Part shown: in pieces, positions 1-5,810 of the stretch
Numbering within the stretch: the first letter of the stretch is position 1
Layout: every line of letters starts with the position of its first letter
Source: Planctomycetaceae bacterium
Lineage (GTDB): Bacteria; Planctomycetota; Planctomycetia; Planctomycetales; Planctomycetaceae
Length of the DNA: 5,810 nucleotides
Reading direction: 5' to 3'
NCBI GenBank assembly: GCA_023258825.1
Contig: JALQWE010000130.1
Location: forward strand, 1 to 5,810
The notes under the pieces: generated by a model
What the model was told of the DNA's origin: nothing
Database searches by the model: none
What the model saw: the letters and a program-made list of their open reading frames with translations, nothing else
Made by a program: the position numbers and the translations under genes

Positions 1-684
1 GGCAACTCCCAGAGCCTGCAATTCGGTACTGGTGCGAGCCGCCTCTCGGAACGCGGCGGCATCCGCACGCGTCACCATCACCAGTGTCGTCTTCAGCGGA
101 TCACTGAGCGCTCGCACGGTGGCTTCGTACAACGCCTGCTGAGCTCGCAGTCCCGCCAGAGGTCCGAGGCAGGACACCCCGGATGTGTTGGACTCAAGAA
201 ACCCCGACCACGCCGATGGCAGCGTCAACAGCCGCAGAGTATGACCGGTCGGTGCCGTATCGAAAATCACGTGTTCAAACTGCGACGTGGATTCAACATT
301 GGCCAGCAACTTCGAGAATTCATCGAATGCCGCGATCTCGACCGTACACGATCCCGACAATTGTTCTTCCATACTGGTGATCGCCGCAGCCGGCAATAAC
401 CCACGGTACGGACCAATCATCCGCTCCCGATATTCCGCAGCGGACTGCTCCGGATCCAGATTCAGTGCTGACAAGCCGGGGACGGCCGGGATCGCTGTGG
501 GATGATGGGTCAGAGTTGTCCCAAGCACCTCGTCCAGATTCGACGCGGGATCCGTCGAAACCAGCAGGACACGCCGACCAGAATCCGCCAGCCTGACCGC
601 CGTTGCACACGCCACGGATGTCTTGCCCACGCCACCCTTGCCCGTGAAGAACAAATTGCGAGTCGATCGGTCCAGAAACGTCAT
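1..684 (-). CDS. arsA: ArsA, arsenite/antimonite-stimulated ATPase of the arsenic efflux pump (N-terminal part, cut by window edge)
   Basis: Only the first 228 codons are present; the reading frame is open to the left edge. The protein is the cytoplasmic ATPase that energises As(III)/Sb(III) export through a membrane carrier. Visible motifs are the deviant Walker A GKGGVGKT (residues 15-22), STDPASNL (43-50) around the switch aspartate D45, and the ArsA signature DTAPTGHTLRLL (142-153). C113, H148 and C172 fall at the same numbers as metalloid-site residues of the first half of R773 ArsA, which favours true ArsA over the Get3 or general ArsA-like branch. The start ATG (682-684) is preceded by GAGGA with a 7-nt spacer. 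It follows arsD by 48 nt on the same strand, so the two are probably cotranscribed. Whether it is the two-domain form of about 580 residues cannot be seen, because the second half lies outside the window. Confidence 0.95.
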   Translation of the reverse strand, partial: MTFLDRSTRNLFFTGKGGVGKTSVACATAVRLADSGRRVLLVSTDPASNLDEVLGTTLTHHPTAIPAVPGLSALNLDPEQSAAEYRERMIGPYRGLLPAAAITSMEEQLSGSCTVEIAAFDEFSKLLANVESTSQFEHVIFDTAPTGHTLRLLTLPSAWSGFLESNTSGVSCLGPLAGLRAQQALYEATVRALSDPLKTTLVMVTRADAAAFREAARTSTELQALGVA

Positions 685-732
685 CAAATTTTCCTCGTCC
701 CTGCTCAGCGAACTTCGACTCTCTACCAACCG

Positions 733-1104
733 TCAGCAACACCCGGAAGTACCATCACACTGACCAGGGTCCACAATCGGTAACGACACACTGGCAGCAG
801 TGGCACCACCAAGCCAGGGGTTCAGCAATTCACGCGACGGATAAAGCCCCTGACTGACGATTCGACCATCAATGATCACCACCGGCAACACATCCGTGCC
901 CCGAGTGGAAATCAGCGCGTGTATCTCCGGATTCTGCAGAAACGCCTGCGGTTGCTGGGCCAGATTGAACCGCTCGACCTGATGCCCAGCCTGCTTTAAG
1001 GCGTCCAGATCCGCGGCAAATCGCGGCAGCACCGGATCCACCGCAGGCCCGCAAACACCCGTCGAACAGCACATCGGACGGTCATATATCTGTATCGTTT
1101 TCAT
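733..1104 (-). CDS. arsD: ArsD, arsenic metallochaperone / weak regulator
   Basis: This is a small cytoplasmic thioredoxin-fold protein of 123 residues, the usual ArsD length. It binds As(III) or Sb(III) and passes it to ArsA, raising the pump's affinity. The N-terminus carries MCCSTGVCGP with C12, C13 and C18, the three cysteines that form the transfer site in R773 ArsD. Other family landmarks are ERFNLAQQP in the middle, VLPVVIIDG and GLYPSRELL. C116 and the terminal pair C122-C123 resemble the C-terminal vicinal cysteines of R773 ArsD, which are known to be non-essential. The start is chosen by family alignment (MKT...); it has no good Shine-Dalgarno sequence. An in-frame GTG at 1117-1119 sits 4 nt behind AGG, and an ATG lies at 1144-1146; either would add 5 or 14 residues. 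arsA follows 48 nt downstream. Confidence 0.95.
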   Translation of the reverse strand: MKTIQIYDRPMCCSTGVCGPAVDPVLPRFAADLDALKQAGHQVERFNLAQQPQAFLQNPEIHALISTRGTDVLPVVIIDGRIVSQGLYPSRELLNPWLGGATAASVSLPIVDPGQCDGTSGCC

Positions 1105-1226
1105 CGCTTTGTCATTCACAAGGCCTGCCCAGAAGACACAATACAACAGCGTGCACAGACCTTAACCCGCTGGAAGTTTCACCAATCCCACCAACACATC
1201 CTGAACATTTACGCAGCGCTCAGAAG

Positions 1227-1251
1227 AAAAAGCTCCGGCTTCCTCAAAGCC
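1227..1251 (-). terminator. Weak terminator-like hairpin after the metallophosphoesterase gene
   Basis: On the minus strand a 5-bp stem GGCTT/AAGCC (1247-1251 with 1237-1241) has a 5-nt loop. It is followed after 5 nt by TTTTT (1227-1231). It lies about 225 nt past the phosphatase stop and upstream of arsD. The stem is short and the T-run is not directly adjacent, so it may be chance. Confidence 0.25.
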
Positions 1252-1330
1252 CCAATCCCGTGCCACTTCGCAACACCAAACTGGCACACCGTGTGTCACC
1301 ACAACACAAAAAACGACGAAGGCACACGAT

Positions 1331-1406
1331 ATCTGATTAACAAATCCAGAAATCCACCCCGAACGCAAATTTCATTCCAGTTTTCACGATTCGTAATCAA
1401 CCAGAT
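1331..1406. promoter_or_regulatory. Pair of GATT-N3/4-AATC palindromes upstream of arsD, possible operator
   Basis: GATTAACAAATC (1335-1346) and GATTCGTAATC (1388-1398) are each small inverted repeats of GATT/AATC. Together with ATCTG (1331-1335) and CAGAT (1402-1406) they form a larger imperfect inverted repeat. They lie 230-300 nt upstream of the arsD start in the AT-richest part of the gap. Dyad sites of this size are typical of small dimeric repressors such as ArsR/SmtB proteins, but the sequence is not a recognised ArsR consensus, and binding is inference. Confidence 0.3.
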
Positions 1407-1475
1407 TCGAGTTGCAGGGGGGAGGATTCCCGAACAGCACCATACCGAGGCACGCCACACACGACACTCACGCTC

Positions 1476-3884
1476 TCAGGGCAATGGCAGCACCCATTCC
1501 ACCACCTGATCCCCTTTCAATTCCCCTCGTCCCCCCACACGATTCTCCGAATTGACGCCCTCCGGGCCCATTGAGTTCATCATCATTCCATATGTCAACG
1601 GTCCGTGCACACCGTACGGCACCAGTCGCAGGCGCCGCTGCGACGGCTCTACAAACACTACGACAAAACTCTGATAAAATGGTGCGACGTTGCTGTCAAA
1701 TGCGGCCGACAACCATTCCGCAGAAAACGGCCAGCCCCGATACTTTCTGACCCAGAACCAGGCCGGACGTTTCCACCACGGAGCCGTTGCCCCAATCTTA
1801 GACTCCACCTGGAACCGAGAGGGATACACCGCCCAGTCACTGGTCACCGGAATTTCCGGCCAGTCAAGCGTCGTTCCGAAACTCAGATACGCACCACCAC
1901 CCCCATTCACAAAGTGCAGAGTGGGCTGCCCCTGGTCCGGATTATCGAATGACTCCCGATAGAACTCCAGATCGTGAGTGTCACCGGCCATCACAATCTG
2001 CACCTCATACTTCCGCAGCAACTGTCGCAACTCCTGAAACTCCGGATCCCCCTGTGTCTGATCCCGACCTCCAGCAAAAAATGGATGCCCCAGAATCACC
2101 ATCTTCAGTTTGCCTTCGGCCTGCCCAAGCGAGTCTTCCAGCCACTGACGTTGCCGTGCATCGATCCGTCGCGCTACACCCGTATCCACCGCAAACAAAG
2201 CAAATTCCGCTGTCTGAATCTGAAAATAAGGCAACTGCTGATGCTGAACCGGAACACGATACTCACGCTGCAAACGCGAGGCCTCTGCAATCAGACTGTC
2301 GATGTGACGATCAGACGTAGACGTCAGATGATTGTCAGCCTCCACCCGAGCCTGCATCGCTCGCCGCGCTGCCTCCGGTTCCAGAAACGTGGCCGAAAAA
2401 CCCTCCAGTGCGTCGTACCAGTCATGGTTCCCCGGTATCGCATAAACCGGTTTCGTCACTCCCATAAACGGCAGCCAGAACCGCGCTTCATAGTCCTTCA
2501 TCGCGCCCGTGGGATAAATCACATCCGATGAAATCACGACAAACCGCACGTCAGGTCGACGAGTCACCTCCAGAAGTTGACTTTTCAGGCTCAACTGCGT
2601 TGCATCACCTTCCCCCGGATCTCCGATCACCACAAAGGCAAAGTCCTGATCATCCACAACACCGGCAGGTTGCAGCAGCAATCGCTTTTCGGACTTCACC
2701 GCAGTTGTACCATCCATGATTGCCAAAGCATCCGCGTCGGCCGCCGTACGACCGGCAGTCGCTGCGGTTTCAAGTGCTACCGACATCGCTTCCCGCCACG
2801 TGTCCGTGCGATGCTCAGCCCATGAATTCCAGATGCCCGCCGCCCAGTTCTCTGTATCAAAGTACCAGCTCATCCCCCAGACCGGAACAGTCGCCGCCAG
2901 TATTGCGGCCACGGGCAGCCCATGCTGCAGCGCGCGGCTAAGCGCACTGGCATACGAACAACGCGCTAAACGAATACGGACTCGCTGACGCAGTCGCAGA
3001 ATCAGCAGTCCCTGCATAAGACGCTGCCCGAACGAAGCACCAGCCCCGCCGGACGGACGACTCCACATCCATCCCCAATTCTCAAGACGCACCAAAAGCC
3101 GGTTGGCAGTGAATGACAACGGAGCCACACCCAGAAAGGCAATCAGCAAGGCTACAAATGCATCACCGGCCAGTGCAACACCCGGCGATAACAGCCCCAG
3201 TGCACTCCGGTCAAGCCCCATCCGTCCCAGATGAATTGCCAGCAGTGTGCCCAGCCAGGCAAAAAGCCATCCTCGATCTGCCACTGCCCGCGCCGTTTCC
3301 TCGCCAACAATGCGTTCCGCCAGTGTCTGCACCTCGGGATCCAGAGGCAGTCCGCGCAGCATCCCATCGCTTTGCAGCAATGACGCTCGCGTCAGCAGTG
3401 GTGATTGCCACATCGATAACCCCGAATTCAGAACACGCACCCCCGCCGCCACTGCCATGACCCAGGCCAGCCACTCCCTACTCACCATTAGCGTCACAAT
3501 CGCCGTCAACGCCCAAAGCAGGCCCGGCAAAGCCCGTCGCAATCGGGCTGATCGTCCCTCCGAGCTCCGTACCACTTCACTCATCGCACGCACGGCATCC
3601 AGCGCAAACCAACCAGCCAGAAAGTACTGCAGCGCATGAGTCACCAGCAGCGGCGCACTGAAAAGCAATAACCCCAGACCAAGTGAGAATGTACCACCGG
3701 ACCACGCGGATCGCTGATCCTCGAGCGATGCACGACGAAAACCATGCAGCAACTCAAGCAACGCCGCCACCGTCAGCAACGCTCCAATCCGGTTTGCAGC
3801 CTCGCCGTTCAGCAGCGGTAATGGAAACATCAGAAGCCCGATTACCACAGTCAGCAACGGAAGCAATATCTGCGACATCACCAT
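1476..3884 (-). CDS. Membrane-anchored metallophosphoesterase (calcineurin-like, purple-acid-phosphatase-type motifs) with N-terminal HdeD-like multi-pass region
   Basis: The protein has 802 residues. About six hydrophobic segments (near 5-25, 32-49, 65-81, 82-98, 118-135 and 138-156) resemble the DUF308/HdeD arrangement. Two more follow (206-221 and 234-258), then an Arg-rich loop, then a ninth (321-342). By the positive-inside rule, the loops after segments 2, 4 and 8 are cytoplasmic, so the catalytic domain (about 345-802) lies outside the membrane. Its metal-site motifs are GDPGEGD (421-427), SSDVIYP (452-458), GNHDW (485-489), ILGHPFF (597-603) and AGDTHD (633-638). They follow the order of the purple acid phosphatase set GDxG, GDxxY, GNH(D/E), VxxH, GHxH, with changes in the second and last motifs. 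The substrate is unknown; a phosphoester is inferred from the fold. The start at 3882-3884 (MVMSQ...) is chosen because the first membrane helix begins there and AGGGG precedes it. An upstream ATG at 4082 would add 66 residues that do not look protein-like. Confidence 0.85.
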   Translation of the reverse strand: MVMSQILLPLLTVVIGLLMFPLPLLNGEAANRIGALLTVAALLELLHGFRRASLEDQRSAWSGGTFSLGLGLLLFSAPLLVTHALQYFLAGWFALDAVRAMSEVVRSSEGRSARLRRALPGLLWALTAIVTLMVSREWLAWVMAVAAGVRVLNSGLSMWQSPLLTRASLLQSDGMLRGLPLDPEVQTLAERIVGEETARAVADRGWLFAWLGTLLAIHLGRMGLDRSALGLLSPGVALAGDAFVALLIAFLGVAPLSFTANRLLVRLENWGWMWSRPSGGAGASFGQRLMQGLLILRLRQRVRIRLARCSYASALSRALQHGLPVAAILAATVPVWGMSWYFDTENWAAGIWNSWAEHRTDTWREAMSVALETAATAGRTAADADALAIMDGTTAVKSEKRLLLQPAGVVDDQDFAFVVIGDPGEGDATQLSLKSQLLEVTRRPDVRFVVISSDVIYPTGAMKDYEARFWLPFMGVTKPVYAIPGNHDWYDALEGFSATFLEPEAARRAMQARVEADNHLTSTSDRHIDSLIAEASRLQREYRVPVQHQQLPYFQIQTAEFALFAVDTGVARRIDARQRQWLEDSLGQAEGKLKMVILGHPFFAGGRDQTQGDPEFQELRQLLRKYEVQIVMAGDTHDLEFYRESFDNPDQGQPTLHFVNGGGGAYLSFGTTLDWPEIPVTSDWAVYPSRFQVESKIGATAPWWKRPAWFWVRKYRGWPFSAEWLSAAFDSNVAPFYQSFVVVFVEPSQRRLRLVPYGVHGPLTYGMMMNSMGPEGVNSENRVGGRGELKGDQVVEWVLPLP

Positions 3885-3890
3885 TGGCAA

Positions 3891-3895
3891 CCCCT
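3891..3895 (-). promoter_or_regulatory. Shine-Dalgarno-like AGGGG deciding the metallophosphoesterase start
   Basis: AGGGG on the minus strand lies 6 nt before the ATG at 3884. A 5-bp hairpin with a 4-nt loop, CTCGG/CCGAG (3902-3906 and 3911-3915), sits just upstream. The placement supports the 802-residue form over the longer reading starting at 4082. Confidence 0.5.
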
Positions 3896-3918
3896 GAACC
3901 ACTCGGATCACCGAGCTC

Positions 3919-4003
3919 GCCTGCCAGACACAAGTTTCACTCGTTTTCCGGATCTCACCGACAAATCTCACCCGCCGGCAGGCAATCAGATTCAATCGTG
4001 AGA
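3919..4003. repeat. Inverted repeat GCCTGCC/GGCAGGC enclosing a TCTCAC direct repeat
   Basis: GCCTGCC (3919-3925) and GGCAGGC (3977-3983) are perfect 7-bp arms separated by 51 nt. Between them ATCTCACC occurs twice (3952-3959 and 3965-3972) with a 13-nt period. The inverse hexamer GTGAGA lies just outside at 3998-4003. The cluster sits 35-120 nt upstream of the phosphatase start, a suitable place for a regulator-binding array. No regulator can be named. Confidence 0.4.
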
Positions 4004-4033
4004 CCGTATGACAGGAACACACTCTAGTCGCTA

Positions 4034-4100
4034 CCAGCAACCACGTCGTCATTGGCCCCGAAAAATCGAAAAAACGTCCCAATCCTCAGACGATCGCTGG
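4034..4100. promoter_or_regulatory. Nested stem-loop in the divergent promoter region
   Basis: Three co-linear helices can form: CCAGC/GCTGG (4034-4038 with 4096-4100), GTCGTC/GACGAT (4045-4050 with 4089-4094, one G-U pair in the plus-strand RNA) and ATTGG/CCAAT (4051-4055 with 4079-4083). They enclose an A-rich loop. It could act as leader RNA on either strand, about 170 nt before the radical SAM start or 150 nt before the phosphatase start. It matches no riboswitch that I recognise, and short helices of this kind can arise by chance. Confidence 0.3.
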
Positions 4101-4272
4101 CTGACACCGCGGCCATGGACTACGATCAATCGGGGGGACTCTTCACTGCGACTTATGGACTAATAGCAGCTCCAACTTCGGGTGAATTTCAAACACGTGC
4201 CAGTACCATATCCCCCTAAGCGGCTCCTTTCCCTTTTCACTCCCCAGGATCAGCACACAGGCAGCCAGGACG

Positions 4273-5778
4273 ATGGCAGAATTTCGCGACTCCACCTTCC
4301 TCGGTACTACTCAAAGCCTTTGCCCCGATTGTCTGTCCGTCGTTCCGGCAAAGATTCTTGCCAGAAACAATCGTATCTACTTCCGCAAAACCTGCAGCAA
4401 CCATGGAGTGCGCGAAGACTTCGTGTGCAGCGACGCCAGCTGGTTTGATCGGCTCTCCTTCAGTCTGCCGGGAAAAATTCCCCACAAATGGGGCACAGAT
4501 GTTCGCCGGGGCTGCCCTTATGACTGCGGCCTGTGCACCGAACACGAACAACACACATGCATCGGAATCCTCGAAATCAACTCCGCCTGCAATCTCGAAT
4601 GTCCCATCTGCTTCGCCGTCAGTGGACCCGGTGGACAACATCTGTCCGTAGAAGATTGTCGCCGCGCTATCGATCGACTCGTTCAGACTGAAGGGCAACC
4701 CGAAATCCTGCAACTCTCAGGTGGAGAACCTACCATTCACCCTGAGTTTGAGCAGATCCATCGCTACGCCTGTGATCAGCCGATTGACATCGTCATGATC
4801 AATACCAACGGAATCCGTCTTGCCCGGGACGACCGTTTTCTCGATGCCGTGGCGTCCCTGCGACACCGGACAGAAATCTACCTGCAGTTCGACAGCTTTC
4901 AGGACAACGCCTGCCAGTCACTCCGCGGTGCATCGCTCGTAGAAACCAAACTGCGAGCGATCGAGCGGCTGGGAAACGCCGGACTCAACACCATTCTGGT
5001 CTGCACCCTGCAACCCGGTGTCAATGACCACGAAATCGGTCGCCTTGTGGACTTTGGTGCAGAACGGCCGTGGATCACCGGCGTCAGTTTTCAACCCGCC
5101 ACTTACAGCGGACGCTACGTTCTGCCTCAGGACCTCGAACGCCGAATTACTTTCCCCGATGTCATCAAAGCCGTAGCCACCCAGGCCCGCGGCTGGGCTG
5201 AAACCGACTTTTCACCGCTGCCCTGTGCTCACCCCAACGCACACACGCTGTCCTACGCCTTTCGCTCCGGCGCAAACCTCACGCCCCTGGCCCGATTTGT
5301 GAACCTTGAACAGCATCTGGATCTGCTGTCCGGTCGCATCACCTTCAACCGCCAGCGGGCAAAAGACCTGATCAGTCGCTACCTCGCGCGGCAGGCCTGC
5401 GGTGGCGGCGATTGTGGTTGTTCACCGTCCGAAAGTGCGACAACAGCCACCGAACAGGAAGGGCAGGGCACTGAATTGCTCAGCCTGCTGACAGGAAAGA
5501 CCACCGCAACTCCACAATCAAACTCAGCAGACCAAAGTCTCGTGCTGCAGCATGCGGCCGAATTTTTTACGCGGGCTCTGACCGAAGACCTGCGTCCCCG
5601 GGATATGTTTCGCATCACCACCACCAGCTTCATGGATGCATGGAACTTTGACGTCCGACAATTGATGAAGGAATGCGTGCACTTCGTCCTGCCTTCACAG
5701 CACATCATTCCCTTTTCCGCATGGAACGTCCTGTACCGCCCCGGACATCTGCCACTCCCCGCACTACGCACGACCTGA
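4273..5778 (+). CDS. COG1964-family radical SAM enzyme, related to archaeal tetraether lipid synthase (Tes/MJ0619)
   Basis: The protein has 501 residues and is predicted cytoplasmic. An N-terminal metal knuckle has CPDC (17-20), C41 with NHG (43-45), and C52. A second site is C81-x3-C85-x2-C88, followed by C96. The radical SAM cluster motif CxxxCxxC is C106, C110, C113. SAM-binding landmarks follow: SGGEPT (149-154), MINTNG (175-180), LQFDSF (204-209). Later family blocks are GVSFQP..YSGRY and PLPCAHP (315-321). A polar linker of about 50 residues begins with C376, C381 and C383. The C-terminal block SFMDAWNFD (452-460) ... CVHF ... IIPFSAWN closes the protein. Archaeal Tes joins lipid tails and carries three 4Fe-4S clusters plus a rubredoxin-like iron. 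Bacterial relatives are mostly uncharacterised, so the substrate here is unknown. The ATG at 4273 is the first start after the upstream stop; AGGA is only 2 nt from it, so ribosome-site support is weak. It is divergent from the phosphatase gene, and no partner gene is visible downstream. Confidence 0.85.
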   Translation: MAEFRDSTFLGTTQSLCPDCLSVVPAKILARNNRIYFRKTCSNHGVREDFVCSDASWFDRLSFSLPGKIPHKWGTDVRRGCPYDCGLCTEHEQHTCIGILEINSACNLECPICFAVSGPGGQHLSVEDCRRAIDRLVQTEGQPEILQLSGGEPTIHPEFEQIHRYACDQPIDIVMINTNGIRLARDDRFLDAVASLRHRTEIYLQFDSFQDNACQSLRGASLVETKLRAIERLGNAGLNTILVCTLQPGVNDHEIGRLVDFGAERPWITGVSFQPATYSGRYVLPQDLERRITFPDVIKAVATQARGWAETDFSPLPCAHPNAHTLSYAFRSGANLTPLARFVNLEQHLDLLSGRITFNRQRAKDLISRYLARQACGGGDCGCSPSESATTATEQEGQGTELLSLLTGKTTATPQSNSADQSLVLQHAAEFFTRALTEDLRPRDMFRITTTSFMDAWNFDVRQLMKECVHFVLPSQHIIPFSAWNVLYRPGHLPLPALRTT

Positions 5779-5810
5779 GCCGCGCAACCCTCGCCGGGAC
5801 AGCGACGCTC

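Larger units (their letters stand above)
1105..1475. other. Gene-free gap between the metallophosphoesterase gene and arsD
   Basis: This 371-nt stretch separates two minus-strand genes. No convincing coding region is seen. The longest open frame (minus, 1162-1368) starts only with TTG, has low-complexity composition and matches no family I recognise. The interval should hold the end of the phosphatase transcript and the promoter of arsDA. It is AT-richer around 1310-1400 and contains two palindromes and a weak hairpin with a T-run, listed separately. I see no clear -35/-10 pair. No arsR is present here, although an ArsR gene or binding site would be expected near arsD. Confidence 0.7.
3885..4272. 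other. Divergent intergenic region between the metallophosphoesterase and the radical SAM gene
   Basis: This 388-nt stretch must contain the promoters of both flanking genes. No real gene is seen. The upstream part of the long minus-strand reading (3885-4082) is rich in Arg, Cys and Ser and lacks family features. No in-frame start exists upstream of 4273 before the TGA at 4183-4185. It contains a 7-bp inverted repeat with TCTCAC repeats and a nested stem-loop, listed separately. No convincing sigma-70 hexamer pair could be assigned on either strand. An 8-bp repeat ATGGACTA occurs at 4115-4122 and 4155-4162, which could be chance. Confidence 0.65.

Noticed and set aside
320..742. 140-residue minus-strand reading frame across the arsD end and arsA
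   Set aside because: It is an out-of-frame shadow of arsA, whose own frame shows the Walker A and DTAPTGH motifs.
1162..1368. Possible 68-residue minus-strand protein between the phosphatase gene and arsD
   Set aside because: It begins with TTG only two codons after a TGA, has no ribosome site, shows no recognisable domain and overlaps candidate regulatory palindromes.
1605..3639. Several plus-strand open frames of 80-185 residues opposite the phosphatase gene
   Set aside because: They are antisense shadows with Arg/Pro/His-rich composition. The minus-strand frame carries a complete set of phosphatase motifs and membrane segments.
3885..4082. 66-residue N-terminal extension of the phosphatase starting at ATG 4080-4082
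   Set aside because: The segment is rich in Arg, Cys and Ser and lacks a clear domain. The Shine-Dalgarno-like AGGGG and the first membrane helix both fit the ATG at 3884.
4115..4162. Direct repeat ATGGACTA with a 40-nt period
   Set aside because: An 8-bp repeat within a 388-nt region is expected about once by chance, and no third copy is seen.
4237..4713. 158-residue minus-strand frame opposite the radical SAM gene start
   Set aside because: It is antisense to the cysteine motifs of the radical SAM enzyme and has no family features of its own.
4273..5778. Assignment of the radical SAM protein as ArsS (arsenosugar biosynthesis) because of the nearby ars genes
   Set aside because: Its length, two CxxxCxxC motifs and C-terminal block fit COG1964 and not ArsS. 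It is also divergent from the ars genes and separated from them by the phosphatase gene.
1..5810. CRISPR arrays, tRNA or rRNA genes, insertion sequences
   Set aside because: No regularly spaced repeats, no cloverleaf-type sequence, no transposase frame and no terminal inverted repeats were seen.

Overview
This is a bacterial window that is moderately GC-rich by eye. It holds two complete arsenic or envelope genes, one edge-truncated gene and one divergent metalloenzyme gene. The phosphatase topology (a large catalytic domain predicted outside the inner membrane) suggests a diderm. The bacterial branch of the COG1964 radical SAM family, together with the gene style, is compatible with Planctomycetota. 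That placement is an impression and not shown by the sequence.

Layout. Positions 1-684 (minus) hold the N-terminal 228 codons of the arsenite-stimulated ATPase ArsA, which runs off the left edge. Positions 733-1104 (minus) hold arsD, the arsenic metallochaperone, 48 nt upstream of arsA in the same transcript. Positions 1105-1475 form a gene-free, AT-richer gap with two GATT-N-AATC palindromes and a weak terminator-like hairpin. Positions 1476-3884 (minus) hold an 802-residue protein in which about nine membrane segments are fused to a C-terminal calcineurin-like (purple-acid-phosphatase-type) metallophosphoesterase. Positions 3885-4272 form a divergent intergenic region with repeated TCTCAC elements and inverted repeats. 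Positions 4273-5778 (plus) hold a 501-residue cysteine-rich radical SAM enzyme. Its N-terminal CxxC, two CxxxCxxC motifs and C-terminal domain place it in COG1964, the family that includes the archaeal tetraether lipid synthase Tes (MJ0619).

How they may work together. ArsD and ArsA form one functional unit: ArsD hands As(III) or Sb(III) to ArsA, which powers efflux through a membrane carrier (ArsB or Acr3) that is not in this window. No ArsR repressor gene is visible here. The metallophosphoesterase and the radical SAM gene are transcribed divergently and could share a control region. Both have plausible links to the cell envelope, but a joint pathway is only a hypothesis. The most interesting items are the bacterial Tes-like enzyme, with apparent departures in its C-terminal cysteine set, and the membrane-anchored phosphatase with altered active-site motifs.
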